From Leclercia sp. S52 (GTDB taxonomy: Bacteria; Pseudomonadota; Gammaproteobacteria; Enterobacterales; Enterobacteriaceae): DNA of 64,000 bases. Location: positions 2,604,001 to 2,668,000 of the forward strand of contig NZ_CP152474.1 of assembly GCF_039727615.1 (NCBI RefSeq), written 5' to 3'. Positions 1 through 9,738 of the stretch are shown one piece after another. Below the pieces are notes generated by a model. That model saw only the letters and a program-made list of their open reading frames with translations. It ran no database searches and was not told where the DNA came from. Every line of letters begins with the position of its first letter. The stretch's first letter is position 1. Both the position numbers and the translations under genes were made by a program.

Positions 1-285
1 AATAAACAGCAGGTAGATGGCAAGGTGGCCTAAATGGGATAAGCCGATATACATCGGTTTTGGCTTAGGCACGATCGGCGGCGCGGGATATTTAAGGCGC
101 ACCAGCAGACGCGCCACCATCAATACCAGAATAGAGATACCGCAGGAGACGTGGATCATGTTGATCAGCGGGCGGTCACTGCGGGGGAAAAAGCCGCGAA
201 ACTCCATGGCGCAGTAGGCCACGATCACCAGCAGAAAAACCAGCCAGTGAATAGCAATTTGCAGGCCGGTGTATTTATTGCGCAT
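1..285 (-). CDS. cybB: Cytochrome b561 (partial, N-terminal part)
   Basis: The gene runs off the left edge, so only the first 95 residues are present. It begins MRNKYTGLQIAIHWLVFLL and continues with EFRGFFPRSDRPLINMIH, which matches E. coli CybB almost residue for residue. CybB is a small inner-membrane di-heme cytochrome that exchanges electrons with quinones (family knowledge). The first membrane segment (about residues 12-28) and its heme-ligand-type His in IHWLV are visible, as is the HVSCGI segment. It is divergent from gapC across a 182-bp gap. Start chosen by homology; the ATG is read from 285 down. Confidence 0.93.
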   Translation of the reverse strand, partial: MRNKYTGLQIAIHWLVFLLVIVAYCAMEFRGFFPRSDRPLINMIHVSCGISILVLMVARLLVRLKYPAPPIVPKPKPMYIGLSHLGHLAIYLLFI

Positions 286-467
286 AGTCTTTCCTGATAG
301 AAGCTAAAAAAATTTAAAATAACCAGCTTTCCTTAAAAATTCATTAACTTTTGTCCCCGACTTTTCAAAAACTTCCGTGCAGATGAGGCATCTTCAATTG
401 CCTCGCTGGGCTTCATGGTCTAAGCCTGGATGAGTTTAACGTCCCGTACATCACACAGGAGAAGAGC

Positions 468-1469
468 ATGAGTAAGATTGGCATTAACGGATTTGGTCGT
501 ATTGGCCGACTGGTGCTTCGTCGGTTACTGGAAACCCAGGACAGTAATAGCGTGGTGGCAATCAACGATTTAACCTCACCGAAAGTGCTGGCCTACCTGT
601 TAAAACACGACTCCAACTACGGGCCCTTCCCCTGGAGCGTGGACTTCACGGAAGACTCCCTGATCGTCGACGGTAAATCCATTTCGGTGTATGCCGAAAA
701 AGAGGCAAAACACATCCCGTGGAAAGCCGCCGGGGTGGATCTGGTGGTGGAGTGCACCGGGTTCTACACCTCGCAGGAGAAGTCGCAGGCGCATCTGGAC
801 GCCGGTGCGAAAAAGGTGCTGATTTCCGCCCCCGCCGGGGAGATGAAAACCATCGTCTTTAACGTCAATGACGACACCATCGACGCCAGCGACACCATTA
901 TCTCGGTCGCCTCCTGCACCACCAACTGCCTGGCACCGCTGGCGAAGGTGCTGCACGATTCGTTTGGCATCAAGGCGGGCACCATGACCACCATCCACGC
1001 CTACACCGGCACCCAGGCGCTGGTGGATGGTCCGCGCGGCAAAGATCTGCGTGCCTCGCGGGCCGCAGCGGAAAACATCATCCCGCATACCACCGGCGCG
1101 GCGAAGGCCATCGGGCTGGTGATCCCCGCGCTGAGCGGCAAGCTAAAGGGCCATGCCCAGCGCGTACCGGTCAAAACCGGCTCCGTGACCGAGCTGGTGT
1201 CGATTCTGGAGAAAAAAGTGAGTGTGGATGAGATCCACCAGGCGCTGAAAAAGGCCACCGAGGGCAATGAGTCCTTTGGCTATACCGATGAAGAGATTGT
1301 CTCGTCGGATGTGATCGGCTCGCACTTTGGTTCGGTCTTCGATGCCACCCAGACGGAAGTCACCGACGCGGGCGACGTCCAGCTGGTGAAAACCGTGGCC
1401 TGGTACGATAACGAATACGGCTTTGTGACCCAGCTGGTGCGCACCCTGGATAAGTTCGCGGCCCTGTAA
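468..1469 (+). CDS. gapC: Glyceraldehyde-3-phosphate dehydrogenase, GapC type, intact
   Basis: A 333-residue NAD-dependent phosphorylating GAPDH. The N-terminal Rossmann motif [10 protein letters not shown] and the catalytic signature [10 protein letters not shown] with the nucleophilic Cys at residue 150 are present, as are the HAYTGTQ and WYDNEYG segments that line the active site and cofactor pocket. Length is full for the family. A purine-rich AGGAGAAG stretch precedes the ATG. Its place between cybB and aldA is that of E. coli gapC, which in K-12 is a split pseudogene; here the frame is uninterrupted. It is a second GAPDH besides the expected housekeeping gapA, which lies elsewhere. Function is secure; the physiological role of this paralogue is not. 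Confidence 0.95.
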   Translation: MSKIGINGFGRIGRLVLRRLLETQDSNSVVAINDLTSPKVLAYLLKHDSNYGPFPWSVDFTEDSLIVDGKSISVYAEKEAKHIPWKAAGVDLVVECTGFYTSQEKSQAHLDAGAKKVLISAPAGEMKTIVFNVNDDTIDASDTIISVASCTTNCLAPLAKVLHDSFGIKAGTMTTIHAYTGTQALVDGPRGKDLRASRAAAENIIPHTTGAAKAIGLVIPALSGKLKGHAQRVPVKTGSVTELVSILEKKVSVDEIHQALKKATEGNESFGYTDEEIVSSDVIGSHFGSVFDATQTEVTDAGDVQLVKTVAWYDNEYGFVTQLVRTLDKFAAL

Positions 1470-1572
1470 TGCCACCGCGGACAGCCCTGCTGTCCGCAAC
1501 CTGTGAGTCGGTGCTGGTTTTCATTTTGTTAACCCTGATATAACAAAGGCTTTCCAGAGAGGGAGCCTTATC

Positions 1573-2613
1573 ATGGAGGCACTGAGCCGCGAAACATTAG
1601 AACAACAGATGGCGCAAGCCGTTAGCCGTTCGACTACCTTTACCATCTGGCCCGATCGTGAAGCCCCTGGCGCACGCACCAGCGACGCCGTTCTTACCCC
1701 TGAACCCCGCCACACGGGCACCTCCGACTACGATCGCGCCGTCACCGGCATCCGCGCGCCGGAGATCGCCGTTTACGCCCCTGCCCGCCCTAACGGCGTG
1801 GGTATTCTGGTGGCACCGGGCGGCTCTTATCGTCGGGTGGTGCTGGATAAAGAGGGCAGCGCGCTGGCCTCCTTCTTTAATGCCCGCGGCTATACCCTGT
1901 TTGTCATGACCTACCGCATGCCGGGGGATGGCCACGAAGAGGGGGCCGACGCGCCGCTGGCCGACGTTCAGCGGGCGATGCGCGCGATCCGTGCCGGTGC
2001 AGCGGAGTGGAAGCTGGATCCGGCCCGCATTGGGGTACTGGGATTCTCCGCCGGCGGGCACGTGGCGGCGAGCCTCGGCACCCGGCACGATGAAGTGGTC
2101 TATGCTCCGGTGGACGCCGCCGACGAGTTCCCTGCCCGTCCGGCATTTATGGCGCTGGTCTATCCGGTGATCACCATGGGTGATGCGCATCATCATTCAG
2201 GTTCGCGCCATGAGCTGATCGGGGATACCCCGACAGACGCGCAGATCCGCCACTACTCGCTGGAGGAGCGCGCCACCCGCGACGCGCCACCAACCTTCCT
2301 GCTGCATGCCGCCGACGATCCGGCGGTAAAAGTCGAGAACAGCCTGGCGATGTTCAGCGCTCTGCGCCGCCTGGGAGTGCCGGTTGAGATGCATATCTTC
2401 GAGCGTGGAAAGCACGGATTTGGCATCCGCGATGCCCAGGGGGTTGCCGGTAGCCGTCTGGCCGGAATTGATGATGAACTGGATTGCAACGAAGGTGTAG
2501 CCTGTAACGCCGGGTGGCGGCTACGCCTTACCCGGCCTACGGCACCGGTTTGGGTTTTTTGTAGGCCGGATAAGCGCAGCGCCACCCGGCAAGCAGGCGG
2601 TTGTGCGGCCTGA
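1573..2613 (+). CDS. Alpha/beta hydrolase (acetyl-esterase/xylanase-esterase-like), C-terminus frameshifted
   Basis: Serine hydrolase of the BD-FAE/acetyl-esterase type. Visible are the oxyanion region APGGSYRRV, the nucleophile elbow GFSAGG (about residue 157-162), the acid in HAADDPAV and the catalytic His in GKHGFG. The start has a GAGAGGGAG ribosome site upstream. After GIRDAQG the frame departs from family-like sequence: deleting one G from the run at 2439-2443 yields LPVAVWPELMMNWIATKV and a stop at 2498-2500, giving 308 residues. As written, the frame instead reads through a BIME repeat and ends at 2613 (346 residues). All catalytic residues precede the shift. The gene is inserted between gapC and aldA compared with E. 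coli. Substrate unknown. Confidence 0.85.
   Translation: MEALSRETLEQQMAQAVSRSTTFTIWPDREAPGARTSDAVLTPEPRHTGTSDYDRAVTGIRAPEIAVYAPARPNGVGILVAPGGSYRRVVLDKEGSALASFFNARGYTLFVMTYRMPGDGHEEGADAPLADVQRAMRAIRAGAAEWKLDPARIGVLGFSAGGHVAASLGTRHDEVVYAPVDAADEFPARPAFMALVYPVITMGDAHHHSGSRHELIGDTPTDAQIRHYSLEERATRDAPPTFLLHAADDPAVKVENSLAMFSALRRLGVPVEMHIFERGKHGFGIRDAQGVAGSRLAGIDDELDCNEGVACNAGWRLRLTRPTAPVWVFCRPDKRSATRQAGGCAA
2509..2590. repeat. BIME/REP-type palindromic repeat
   Basis: Two inverted REP-like arms, GCCGGGTGGCGGCTACGCCT and its counterpart ending GCGCCACCCGGC, flank a short central segment. Related pairs recur at 11114, 37927 and 40161. It lies within the frameshifted tail of the upstream hydrolase and downstream of aldA's stop. 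Confidence 0.8.
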
Positions 2614-2648
2614 TGCCCTAACCCCAGCCCTCTCCCACAGGGAGAGGG
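2603..2648. repeat. 46-bp dispersed hairpin repeat, copy 1
   Basis: Begins GTGCGGCCTGATGCCCT and ends in the hairpin CCCTCTCCC-ACA-GGGAGAGGG. Near-identical copies occur at 11883-11928 and 40243-40288, with a shorter relative at 48311-48347. Always intergenic next to a BIME. Confidence 0.8.
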
Positions 2649-2665
2649 AGAAAACCAATGCTGGT

Positions 2666-4105
2666 TCAGGACTGCAAATAAACCACCTGGGTCTGCAGGT
2701 ATTCATGCAAGCCGTGCTTGCCATCCGCCCCGCCGATCCCGGATTTACGCCAGCCGGCGTGGAAGCCCTGCATCGCCTCAAAGTTTTCGCGGTTGATGTA
2801 GGTTTCACCGAACTTCAGCCCTTTGATGGCTTTCATCGCCACGTTCAGATCCCGGGTGTAAATCGAGGACGTCAGACCATAGTCGCTGTCGTTGGCCATC
2901 TTCAGCGCCTCTTCCAGGGTGTCAAATACCACCACCGGCAGCACCGGTCCGAAGGTCTCTTCGTGCATGATGGTCATATCCTGACGCACGTCCAGCAGCA
3001 GCGTTGGCGGGTAGTAATACCCTTTCCCCTCGGCCGCCTTGCCGCCCAGCACCACTTTTGCCCCCTGCTGTACCGCCAGAGCCACTTTCTGCTCCACGCG
3101 CTCCAGCGCCGCCGCGTTGATCAGCGGCCCCATGGCAATGTCGTTGCGCTCGGCCGGGTTGCCAAACTGCACCGCCTTCATCGCTTCGCCCAGACGGTTC
3201 ACAAAGCGGTCGTAGATGCCCTTCTGCACATACACGCGCTCGGCGCAGTTACAGACCTGCCCGGTGTTGATCACCCGCGAGTCGACAATGGCTTTAACCG
3301 CCAGCTCCAGATCCGCATCGTCCATCACGATGGCCGGGGCTTTACCGCCCAGCTCCAGGCACACTTTGGTGATGTTCTTCGCCGCCGCGGCCATGATCTT
3401 CTCGCCCGCGCCCACGCTGCCGGTCATGCTGACCAGGGCCACTTTCGGGTTGCCCGCCAGCTCCTGGCCCACGGTTTCGCCGCGGCCCAGCACCAGGTTA
3501 AAGACCCCTTTCGGCAGGCCAATCTCATCAACGATTTTGGCAAAGGCGATGGCGTTGTTTGGCGTGAACTCGCTCGGCTTAATGACGATGGTGTTGCCGG
3601 TCAGCAGCGCCGGCCCCAGCTTGCGGGCAATCAGGAAGAACGGGAAGTTCCACGGCAGAATGCCGGTGGTCACGCCGAGGGCGCGTTTGAACAGCAGGAT
3701 GTTTTCGCCCGGGCGATCGCTCTGGATAATTTCGCCTTCGTAGCGACGCGCCCACTCGGCCATGTAGTCGAGATAGTCGGCGGTGAACGCCACTTCCACC
3801 TCGGCAAGCTGCTGGATTTTGCCGCCTTCGGCCACGATCAGGGCGCTGATTTCACTGGCGCGCTCACGAATACCGGCGGCAATTTTGCGCAGCCAGCCCG
3901 CACGCTGGATGGCGGGCAGCGCCTCCCAGTCAGCCTGGGCGCGCTCGGCGGCGTCGATGGCCTTGCGGGCATCTTCGGCGCTACCGTCGGGAATACGGGA
4001 AATGACCTCTTCGGTGGCCGGATTGATCACATCAATCCAGGCATCACCCTGCCAGGCTACAAACTGTCCATCGATATACATAGGATGTTGTACGGGTACT
4101 GTCAT
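2666..4105 (-). CDS. aldA: Lactaldehyde/glycolaldehyde dehydrogenase (aldehyde dehydrogenase A)
   Basis: 479 residues, the exact length of E. coli AldA, with near-identical sequence throughout. It oxidises L-lactaldehyde to lactate and glycolaldehyde to glycolate with NAD+ in the cytosol. Visible are GILPWNFPFF, the cofactor glycine motif FTPNNA...MTGSVGAGEK, the general-base motif LELGGK and the catalytic Cys in GQVCNCAERV (about residue 285). The start MTVPVQHPM at 4105 was chosen because it matches E. coli and has AGGAG spaced correctly; an upstream in-frame extension to 4138 is not conserved. Transcribed alone, convergent with the hydrolase. Confidence 0.97.
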   Translation of the reverse strand: MTVPVQHPMYIDGQFVAWQGDAWIDVINPATEEVISRIPDGSAEDARKAIDAAERAQADWEALPAIQRAGWLRKIAAGIRERASEISALIVAEGGKIQQLAEVEVAFTADYLDYMAEWARRYEGEIIQSDRPGENILLFKRALGVTTGILPWNFPFFLIARKLGPALLTGNTIVIKPSEFTPNNAIAFAKIVDEIGLPKGVFNLVLGRGETVGQELAGNPKVALVSMTGSVGAGEKIMAAAAKNITKVCLELGGKAPAIVMDDADLELAVKAIVDSRVINTGQVCNCAERVYVQKGIYDRFVNRLGEAMKAVQFGNPAERNDIAMGPLINAAALERVEQKVALAVQQGAKVVLGGKAAEGKGYYYPPTLLLDVRQDMTIMHEETFGPVLPVVVFDTLEEALKMANDSDYGLTSSIYTRDLNVAMKAIKGLKFGETYINRENFEAMQGFHAGWRKSGIGGADGKHGLHEYLQTQVVYLQS

Positions 4106-4303
4106 GACCTGCTCCTGTAATTGCACTGTTTTTAACAAGTAAAATTATTGTTAAAAACTACAGTTCCCGATCCGCAATCCCAGTCTATCGCGCTGTTTTT
4201 GTGAGATATCTCATAAAAGAAACGGGTCAGCAGGAGGAAATAATTACAATCCGACAACAAAGTCTGCCCGTTTGCGGGAAAGTCATCGCAAACGGGCAAT
4301 GGA

Positions 4304-5107
4304 CTACAGCAGAGAGCGGCTGACCAGCGCCCCGGTGAGGATGGCGTCGTTACGCAGGATCTGCCAGGCAGCCTCCACCTCGGCAGGAATATCGACATGC
4401 ACGATAAAATCACGGCCAAGCGGGCCATAGCCGTTAATGTCATCGCGCAGGCGTGGGAGCTCACCCAGCACCAGCGACAGATAGCGTTCCACCGGCCACA
4501 GCCCCTCGCCGCCGCCGCGGAACACCAGCCCGTCGTCGCTGTTTTGCAACTGCGGGACGATGCCCGGATGACTGGTCCACGCCGGGGCATCCGGCTTATC
4601 GCGCCAGACCCGGGAAAAGGTCGCCATGGTGCGGCGCTGCATGGTCGGATCCTGCACCACAATCCCGCGTTTCACCCGTAATTGATGATGTTGGATCGTC
4701 GCGGCGCTGAAACGGGCATTTTCGCCGCAGTTGGTGGACTGATCTTCCACCAGCAGGCGCTCGGGCGGAATAGGCCAGAACTCACGGGCGATCTCCGCCA
4801 GAATAGTGGCTTCGGCTTTGCCGGTGGTTCGTACCCTGTTGTAGCGCGGGTGTCGGGAAATGGCGGCGTATAAAAAGGTGGTCGAATGGCCGATGCCGCC
4901 GCTGATCAGCAAAGGGATGGCGAGCTCCGACGCCAGACGACAGGCCGCGTCGATAGAGGGGATGACCGCATTACCGGCCAGCACCACCAGATCCGCCTGC
5001 AGCGCGGGCGGATTGTAGGGCAAATTATCTTCAGCGAGCCAGGCCCCGACGGTATTGACCGCGGCCAGCGTTTTATCGGGCAGAGACGGGAAGATTGTGA
5101 GACTCAT
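4304..5107 (-). CDS. ydcF: DUF218-family protein YdcF
   Basis: 267 residues, matching E. coli YdcF (266) in length, position next to aldA and in segments such as [28 protein letters not shown] and [15 protein letters not shown]. The DUF218 fold is Rossmann-like; E. coli YdcF has been reported to bind S-adenosylmethionine, but its reaction is unknown. No signal peptide or membrane segment is evident, so a cytosolic protein is expected. A GGAGG ribosome site precedes the ATG. It is divergent from the MFS gene at 5498. Confidence 0.93.
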   Translation of the reverse strand: MSLTIFPSLPDKTLAAVNTVGAWLAEDNLPYNPPALQADLVVLAGNAVIPSIDAACRLASELAIPLLISGGIGHSTTFLYAAISRHPRYNRVRTTGKAEATILAEIAREFWPIPPERLLVEDQSTNCGENARFSAATIQHHQLRVKRGIVVQDPTMQRRTMATFSRVWRDKPDAPAWTSHPGIVPQLQNSDDGLVFRGGGEGLWPVERYLSLVLGELPRLRDDINGYGPLGRDFIVHVDIPAEVEAAWQILRNDAILTGALVSRSLL

Positions 5108-5497
5108 CGTTACCTCCTTCCAGCAATAACGTTCAGGGTAACGCGCGGGCCGGCGGTTAACAGAGGATCCCTCTGAAAGCCAAATCGGCAGTTACCTTAT
5201 AAGAATAGCCATTAAACTGAAATAACCAGAAACGTCCAAAAATCAGGCGGTTGCACCTGCATTATATGCTGCAATTTACGCCATTAAAAAAATTAAGCGC
5301 CAGAAAAATCCCCATCAAAAGCAGTGATTGCTGCTTATTTCAGCGTGATCTGACCAGTTTTCGCCTGCTCCCGCTTGCCAAAAGTAACAGCCATCCCTAA
5401 GTTGCTTAACAATTCGACAACCTTTTTCATTTCTGGGTTGCACCCGAAGCGCGCCGGGTGTCACCCGCTTCATCATCCACTGGGCGGGATCACGGGT
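5108..5497. other. Divergent intergenic region, ydcF / MFS transporter
   Basis: 390 bp without a convincing gene. It is AT-rich in its middle (5180-5320) and must hold promoters for both flanking genes. I see no clear operator, repeat or RNA element. Confidence 0.5.
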
Positions 5498-6820
5498 ATG
5501 ACACAACAACACGAAAGCAGTACCGCAGTTTTACGCAAAAATAAGAAGGTGCTGGTCGCCAGCCTCACCGGCAGCGCCATTGAATGGTTTGACTATTTTC
5601 TCTACGGCACGGCCGCCGCGCTGGTCTTTAATAAGATCTTCTTCCCGATGGTCGATCCGGTCATTGGCCTGATTTTGTCCTATCTCTCGTTCTCGTTAAC
5701 CTTCTTTATTCGCCCCATTGGTGGCGTGCTCTTCGCCCACATCGGGGATCGTATCGGGCGCAAAAAAACGCTGGTGTTAACCCTGTCGCTGATGGGAGGT
5801 GCAACCGTGATGATTGGGTTATTACCCACCTATGAACAGATTGGTCTCTGGGCTCCGGCCCTGCTGATCCTGATGCGCATTATTCAGGGGATGGGGATCG
5901 GCGGCGAATGGGGCGGCGCCCTGCTGCTGGCCTATGAGTACGCACCGGAGAAGCGCAAAGGCTTCTTCGGCAGTATTCCGCAGGCGGGGGTAACTATCGG
6001 CATGCTGATGGCGACCTTTATCGTCTCGCTGATGACCCTGTTCAGCGAAGAGGATTTCCTCTCCTGGGGCTGGCGTATTCCGTTCCTGCTGAGTTCGGTG
6101 CTGGTGCTGTTAGGCCTGTGGATCCGCAAGGATATCGACGAAACGCCGGAGTTTAAAAAGGTCAAAGCCTCCGGCAAGGTGGCCAAAGCCCCGCTGCGCG
6201 ACACCCTGAAATACCACTGGCGCGAAGTGCTGATCGCCGCCGGGCTGAAGGTGGTTGAGACCGCGCCCTTCTATATCTTCTCCACCTTTGTGGTCAGCTA
6301 CGCCACCACCACGCTCAGCTATCAAAAATCGCAGGCGCTGGAGGCGGTGACCCTCGGGGCGCTGGTGGCGACCATCATGATCCCGCTGATGGGGCTGCTG
6401 TCGGATAAGGTCGGTCGCCAGCGGATGTATGCCGTCAGCGTTTTTGTCCTCGGCCTGTTTATCGTACCCTGGTTTATGTTGCTCAATACCGGCACCACCT
6501 GGGGCATCGTGCTGGCGACGGTGATCGCCTTCGGCGTGCTGTGGGCGCCGGTCACCGCAGTGCTCGGCACCCTTTGTTCAGAAATTTTCACCGCCAACGT
6601 GCGCTATACCGGTATCACCCTCGGCTATCAGCTGGGTGCGGCTCTGGCGGGCGGCACCGCGCCGCTGATCGCCACCGGCCTGCTGGCGAAATATAACGGC
6701 GACTGGGTGCCGGTGGCCTGGTATCTGGCGATCACAGTGACTATCTCCCTGATTGCTATCTTCTGCGCCAGCCGGGTTAAACGCGCCCCGGTCGTCAACG
6801 CCCGGACCAACGAACTCTGA
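5498..6820 (+). CDS. MFS transporter of the metabolite:H+ symporter (MHS) family
   Basis: 440 residues with about 12 predicted membrane segments. The family signature is clear: GSAIEWFDYFLYGTAAALVF at the N-terminus, GDRIGRKKTLV in the cytoplasmic loop 2-3 and QGMGIGGEWGGALLL in the fourth segment, as in ShiA, ProP-like and YdfJ-type proton symporters for organic acids or betaines. The start at 5498 (MTQQHES) is preferred to an in-frame one 123 nt upstream because the upstream part is not membrane-protein-like and lacks family similarity. The substrate cannot be read from the sequence. It is absent from this position in E. coli. Confidence 0.88.
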   Translation: MTQQHESSTAVLRKNKKVLVASLTGSAIEWFDYFLYGTAAALVFNKIFFPMVDPVIGLILSYLSFSLTFFIRPIGGVLFAHIGDRIGRKKTLVLTLSLMGGATVMIGLLPTYEQIGLWAPALLILMRIIQGMGIGGEWGGALLLAYEYAPEKRKGFFGSIPQAGVTIGMLMATFIVSLMTLFSEEDFLSWGWRIPFLLSSVLVLLGLWIRKDIDETPEFKKVKASGKVAKAPLRDTLKYHWREVLIAAGLKVVETAPFYIFSTFVVSYATTTLSYQKSQALEAVTLGALVATIMIPLMGLLSDKVGRQRMYAVSVFVLGLFIVPWFMLLNTGTTWGIVLATVIAFGVLWAPVTAVLGTLCSEIFTANVRYTGITLGYQLGAALAGGTAPLIATGLLAKYNGDWVPVAWYLAITVTISLIAIFCASRVKRAPVVNARTNEL

Positions 6821-6963
6821 TCCCCAGGCGGCCAGCGTCGCTGGCCGCTATCATACTGACCGCTCACATTTGCTTAACCCGCGATTATCATATTCACTTG
6901 ATACGGGCTTTGCGTCAGACGTAGAATCATTAGCCCTCTAACTATTCATTAATTCAATAGGTA

Positions 6964-8625
6964 ATGACCGCTATGCGACTGCCCCAACGCGACCCCTATG
7001 CTCCTCGCGAGTGGCAGCCTCACGAAAAGCCGATGCTGTTAGGCTCCCCGTCCACGCCGGTGCACAGCACCCCAAAACGCATCGCCTACGGGGTGGTGGG
7101 TTTGCTGGTCTGCCTGACCGGAGCGCTGGGCAATGCGATGGTCGCGGCCAACCTGCAAAATTTGCAGGGCACTTTCTCCGCCTGGTCCACCGAGATCGCC
7201 TGGCTACCGGCGGTGTACGTGATGACCAACGTGTCGATCAACCTGCTGCTGGTGAAGTTTCGCCAACAGTTTGGCCTGCGCGCCTTCACCGAAGGCTTTC
7301 TGGTGCTGTATGTGCTGGTCACCTTCTTTCACCTGTTCGTCAACGATCTCAGCTCGGCCCTGATGGTGCGCGCCGCCCACGGCATGGTCGCCGCGGCGCT
7401 GAGTTCGCTGGGGATCTACTATCAGATCCAGGCCTGGCCAGCGAAACATCGCCTGAAAGCGCTCACCATCGGCATCACCGGCTCGTCGCTGGCGATCCCC
7501 ATTGCGCGGCTGTTCTCCACCGAGCTGCTGCAGCTGGACGAGTGGCGCGGGCTCTACCTCTTCGAGCTGGGCCTGGCGCTGATCTCGCTGGGCTGCGTGA
7601 TCGCCCTCAAGCTGCCCCCCGGCGACCGGCGCAAGGTGTTCGAGAAGAAAGATTTCATCACCTTTATCCTGCTTGCGCCGGGGATGGCACTGCTGTGCGC
7701 GGTGCTGTCGCTCGGACGGCTCGACTGGTGGTTTGAAGCGCCCTGGATCGGCTGGGCGCTGGCGGGTTCGCTGGTGCTGATTGTCTCGGCGGTGGTCTTC
7801 GAGCATAACCGCAGCAACCCGCTGCTGAATACCCGCTGGCTCTCCAGCGGCAGTATCCTGCGCCTGGGACTGATCATGCTGCTGATCCGGATCGTGCTGG
7901 CTGAGCAAAACACCGGGGTGATTGGCTGGCTGCAGTATGTCGGCCTGCAGAACGAACAGATGACCCATCTGGCGTGGGCGATTTTTGCCGGGATCCTCTG
8001 CGGCATCGCCGCCAGCTGCCTGACCATTAAACCGACTAAACTCGCCTGGCCGATTGTCACCTCGCTGGTGCTGATGATTATCGCCTCGCTGCTCGACAGC
8101 CAGTCCACCAGCCTCACCCGTCCGGATCAGCTGATGCTGAGCCAGTTTTTGCTGGGCTTCGGCAGCGCCTTCTTCCTCGCCCCGGCAATGCTGGCCGGGA
8201 TCGGCGGGGTGATTGCCGACCCGCGTAACCTGGTCAGCTTTTCGGTGCTGTTCGGCATGAGCCAGAACATTGGCGGCCTGCTGGGTTCCGCTATTCTCGG
8301 TACCTTTCAGACCTGGCGCGAGAAGTACCACTCCGGCCTGCTGGCCGAACAGCTTACCAGCCTCAACCCGCTGGTAAATGAGCGGTTGCAGCTCTACAGC
8401 CAGATGTACCAGAGCCAGATTGGCGACAGCGCCCTGCTGAGCACCCAGGCCGGGCTCCAGCTACAGACCGCCAGCACGCTGGAGGCAAATATTCTGGCTT
8501 ACAACGATACTTATCTTCTGACGGCTGGCATTGCCACCGCCACGCTGGTCTGGATTTTATGGCGCTTGCTGCGCCTGCGCATCACTGCCCGTCTGGCGCT
8601 GAAAAAGGCCACCGGCAGTCAGTAA
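6964..8625 (+). CDS. 14-TM MFS efflux permease (DHA2/EmrB-like)
   Basis: 553 residues, about 14 hydrophobic segments, a length typical of DHA2 drug:H+ antiporters. The segment TLQGTFSAW-like NLQNLQGTFSAWSTEIAWLP after the first helix and the proton-antiporter style LGFGSAFFLAPAML and MSQNIGGLLGSAILG segments fit EmrB-type exporters. It opens a three-gene operon with a HlyD adaptor (33 bp downstream) and an outer-membrane channel, so it is likely the inner-membrane pump of a tripartite system. A second Met at codon 4 is an equally possible start. Substrate unknown; the adjacent O-methyltransferase hints at a small aromatic or phenolic compound, which is inference only. Confidence 0.85.
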   Translation: MTAMRLPQRDPYAPREWQPHEKPMLLGSPSTPVHSTPKRIAYGVVGLLVCLTGALGNAMVAANLQNLQGTFSAWSTEIAWLPAVYVMTNVSINLLLVKFRQQFGLRAFTEGFLVLYVLVTFFHLFVNDLSSALMVRAAHGMVAAALSSLGIYYQIQAWPAKHRLKALTIGITGSSLAIPIARLFSTELLQLDEWRGLYLFELGLALISLGCVIALKLPPGDRRKVFEKKDFITFILLAPGMALLCAVLSLGRLDWWFEAPWIGWALAGSLVLIVSAVVFEHNRSNPLLNTRWLSSGSILRLGLIMLLIRIVLAEQNTGVIGWLQYVGLQNEQMTHLAWAIFAGILCGIAASCLTIKPTKLAWPIVTSLVLMIIASLLDSQSTSLTRPDQLMLSQFLLGFGSAFFLAPAMLAGIGGVIADPRNLVSFSVLFGMSQNIGGLLGSAILGTFQTWREKYHSGLLAEQLTSLNPLVNERLQLYSQMYQSQIGDSALLSTQAGLQLQTASTLEANILAYNDTYLLTAGIATATLVWILWRLLRLRITARLALKKATGSQ

Positions 8626-8658
8626 TGGATAAAAATTAATGATGTTTCTGGAGAAGTT

Positions 8659-9738
8659 ATGAGTCAGCAGGATGCCGCTAAAGAGCAGGCCAATACCCGT
8701 AATAATCTGCGCGTGGTGTCAGTGTTCGCCGCCGCCGCGATCGGCATCGTTGGCGTGCTGGTGATCCTCTACGCCTGGCAGCTACCGCCCTTTACCCGCC
8801 ACGTCCAGTTCACCGATAACGCCTACGTGCGCGGCCAGACCACCTTTATCAGCCCCCAGGTCAACGGCTATATCACCGAGGTGAAGGTGCAGGATTTTGA
8901 GCAGGTGAAGAAAGGCGACCTGCTGCTGCAGATCGACGATCGTATCTATCGCCAGCGGGTGCATCAGGCCGAGGCCCAGCTGGCAATGAAAATCGCCACC
9001 CTGAACAACAACCTGCAGCAGCGTAAAAGCGCCGAAGCGGTGATCCAGCGTAACGAGGCAGCGCTGAAAAACGCCCGGGCGCAGAGCCAGAAAACCCAGG
9101 CCGACCTGAAACGGGTAAAAGACCTCACCGCCGACGGCTCGCTGTCGATCCGCGAGCGGGATGCCGCCCTGGCGAGTGCCGCTCAGGGCAGCGCCGATAT
9201 CGACCAGGCGAAAGCCACGCTGGAGATGTCGCGCCAGGATCTGCAAACCGCGATCGTCAACCGCGCCGCGCTGGAGGCCGACGTCGAAAACGCGAAGGCG
9301 GCCCTTGAGCTGGCGCAGATCGACCTGCAGAACACCCGCATCGTGGCTCCGCGCGACGGCCAGCTCGGGCAGATCGCCGTCCGCCTGGGCGCCTATGTGA
9401 CCGCCGGGACCCACCTCACCACCCTGGTGCCGCCGCAGCACTGGGTGATCGCCAATATCAAAGAGACCCAGCTGGCGAACCTGCGCGTCGGCCAGCCGGT
9501 GAAATTCACCGTCGATGCCCTGAACGACAAAGCCTATGAAGGCCGGGTGCAGAGCATTTCCCCCGCCACCGGAGTGGAGTTCAGCGCCATTACCCCGGAT
9601 AACGCCACCGGCAACTTCGTCAAGATTGCCCAGCGTATTCCGGTGCGCATTGAGGTGCTCGGCAAGGCAGAGGACGCAGCGCGGCTGCGCCCGGGGATGT
9701 CGGTGCAGGTGACGATTGATACCCGGGAGGCCGAATGA
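8659..9738 (+). CDS. HlyD/EmrA-type periplasmic adaptor of a tripartite efflux pump
   Basis: 359 residues with one N-terminal membrane anchor (about residues 17-40, VVSVFAAAAIGIVGVLVILY). Two half-lipoyl motifs flank a helical hairpin: FISPQVNGYITEV...DLLLQIDD before, and LQNTRIVAPRDGQLGQI after, with an Ala/Glu/Gln-rich coiled coil at about residues 85-205. This is the arrangement of EmrA/HlyD membrane-fusion proteins, which bridge an inner-membrane pump to a TolC-like channel. The stop overlaps the next gene's start (ATGA at 9735-9738), indicating translational coupling. A GGAG ribosome site precedes the ATG. Confidence 0.92.
   Translation: MSQQDAAKEQANTRNNLRVVSVFAAAAIGIVGVLVILYAWQLPPFTRHVQFTDNAYVRGQTTFISPQVNGYITEVKVQDFEQVKKGDLLLQIDDRIYRQRVHQAEAQLAMKIATLNNNLQQRKSAEAVIQRNEAALKNARAQSQKTQADLKRVKDLTADGSLSIRERDAALASAAQGSADIDQAKATLEMSRQDLQTAIVNRAALEADVENAKAALELAQIDLQNTRIVAPRDGQLGQIAVRLGAYVTAGTHLTTLVPPQHWVIANIKETQLANLRVGQPVKFTVDALNDKAYEGRVQSISPATGVEFSAITPDNATGNFVKIAQRIPVRIEVLGKAEDAARLRPGMSVQVTIDTREAE

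Noticed and set aside
2603..4120. Long plus-strand open frame of about 505 codons
   Set aside because: It is the exact complement of aldA, has His-rich low-quality composition and no family similarity; a by-product of high GC coding on the other strand.
7204..8331. Minus-strand open frame of 375 codons opposite the MFS efflux gene
   Set aside because: Gln/His/Arg-rich shadow of a membrane-protein gene; no independent signals.
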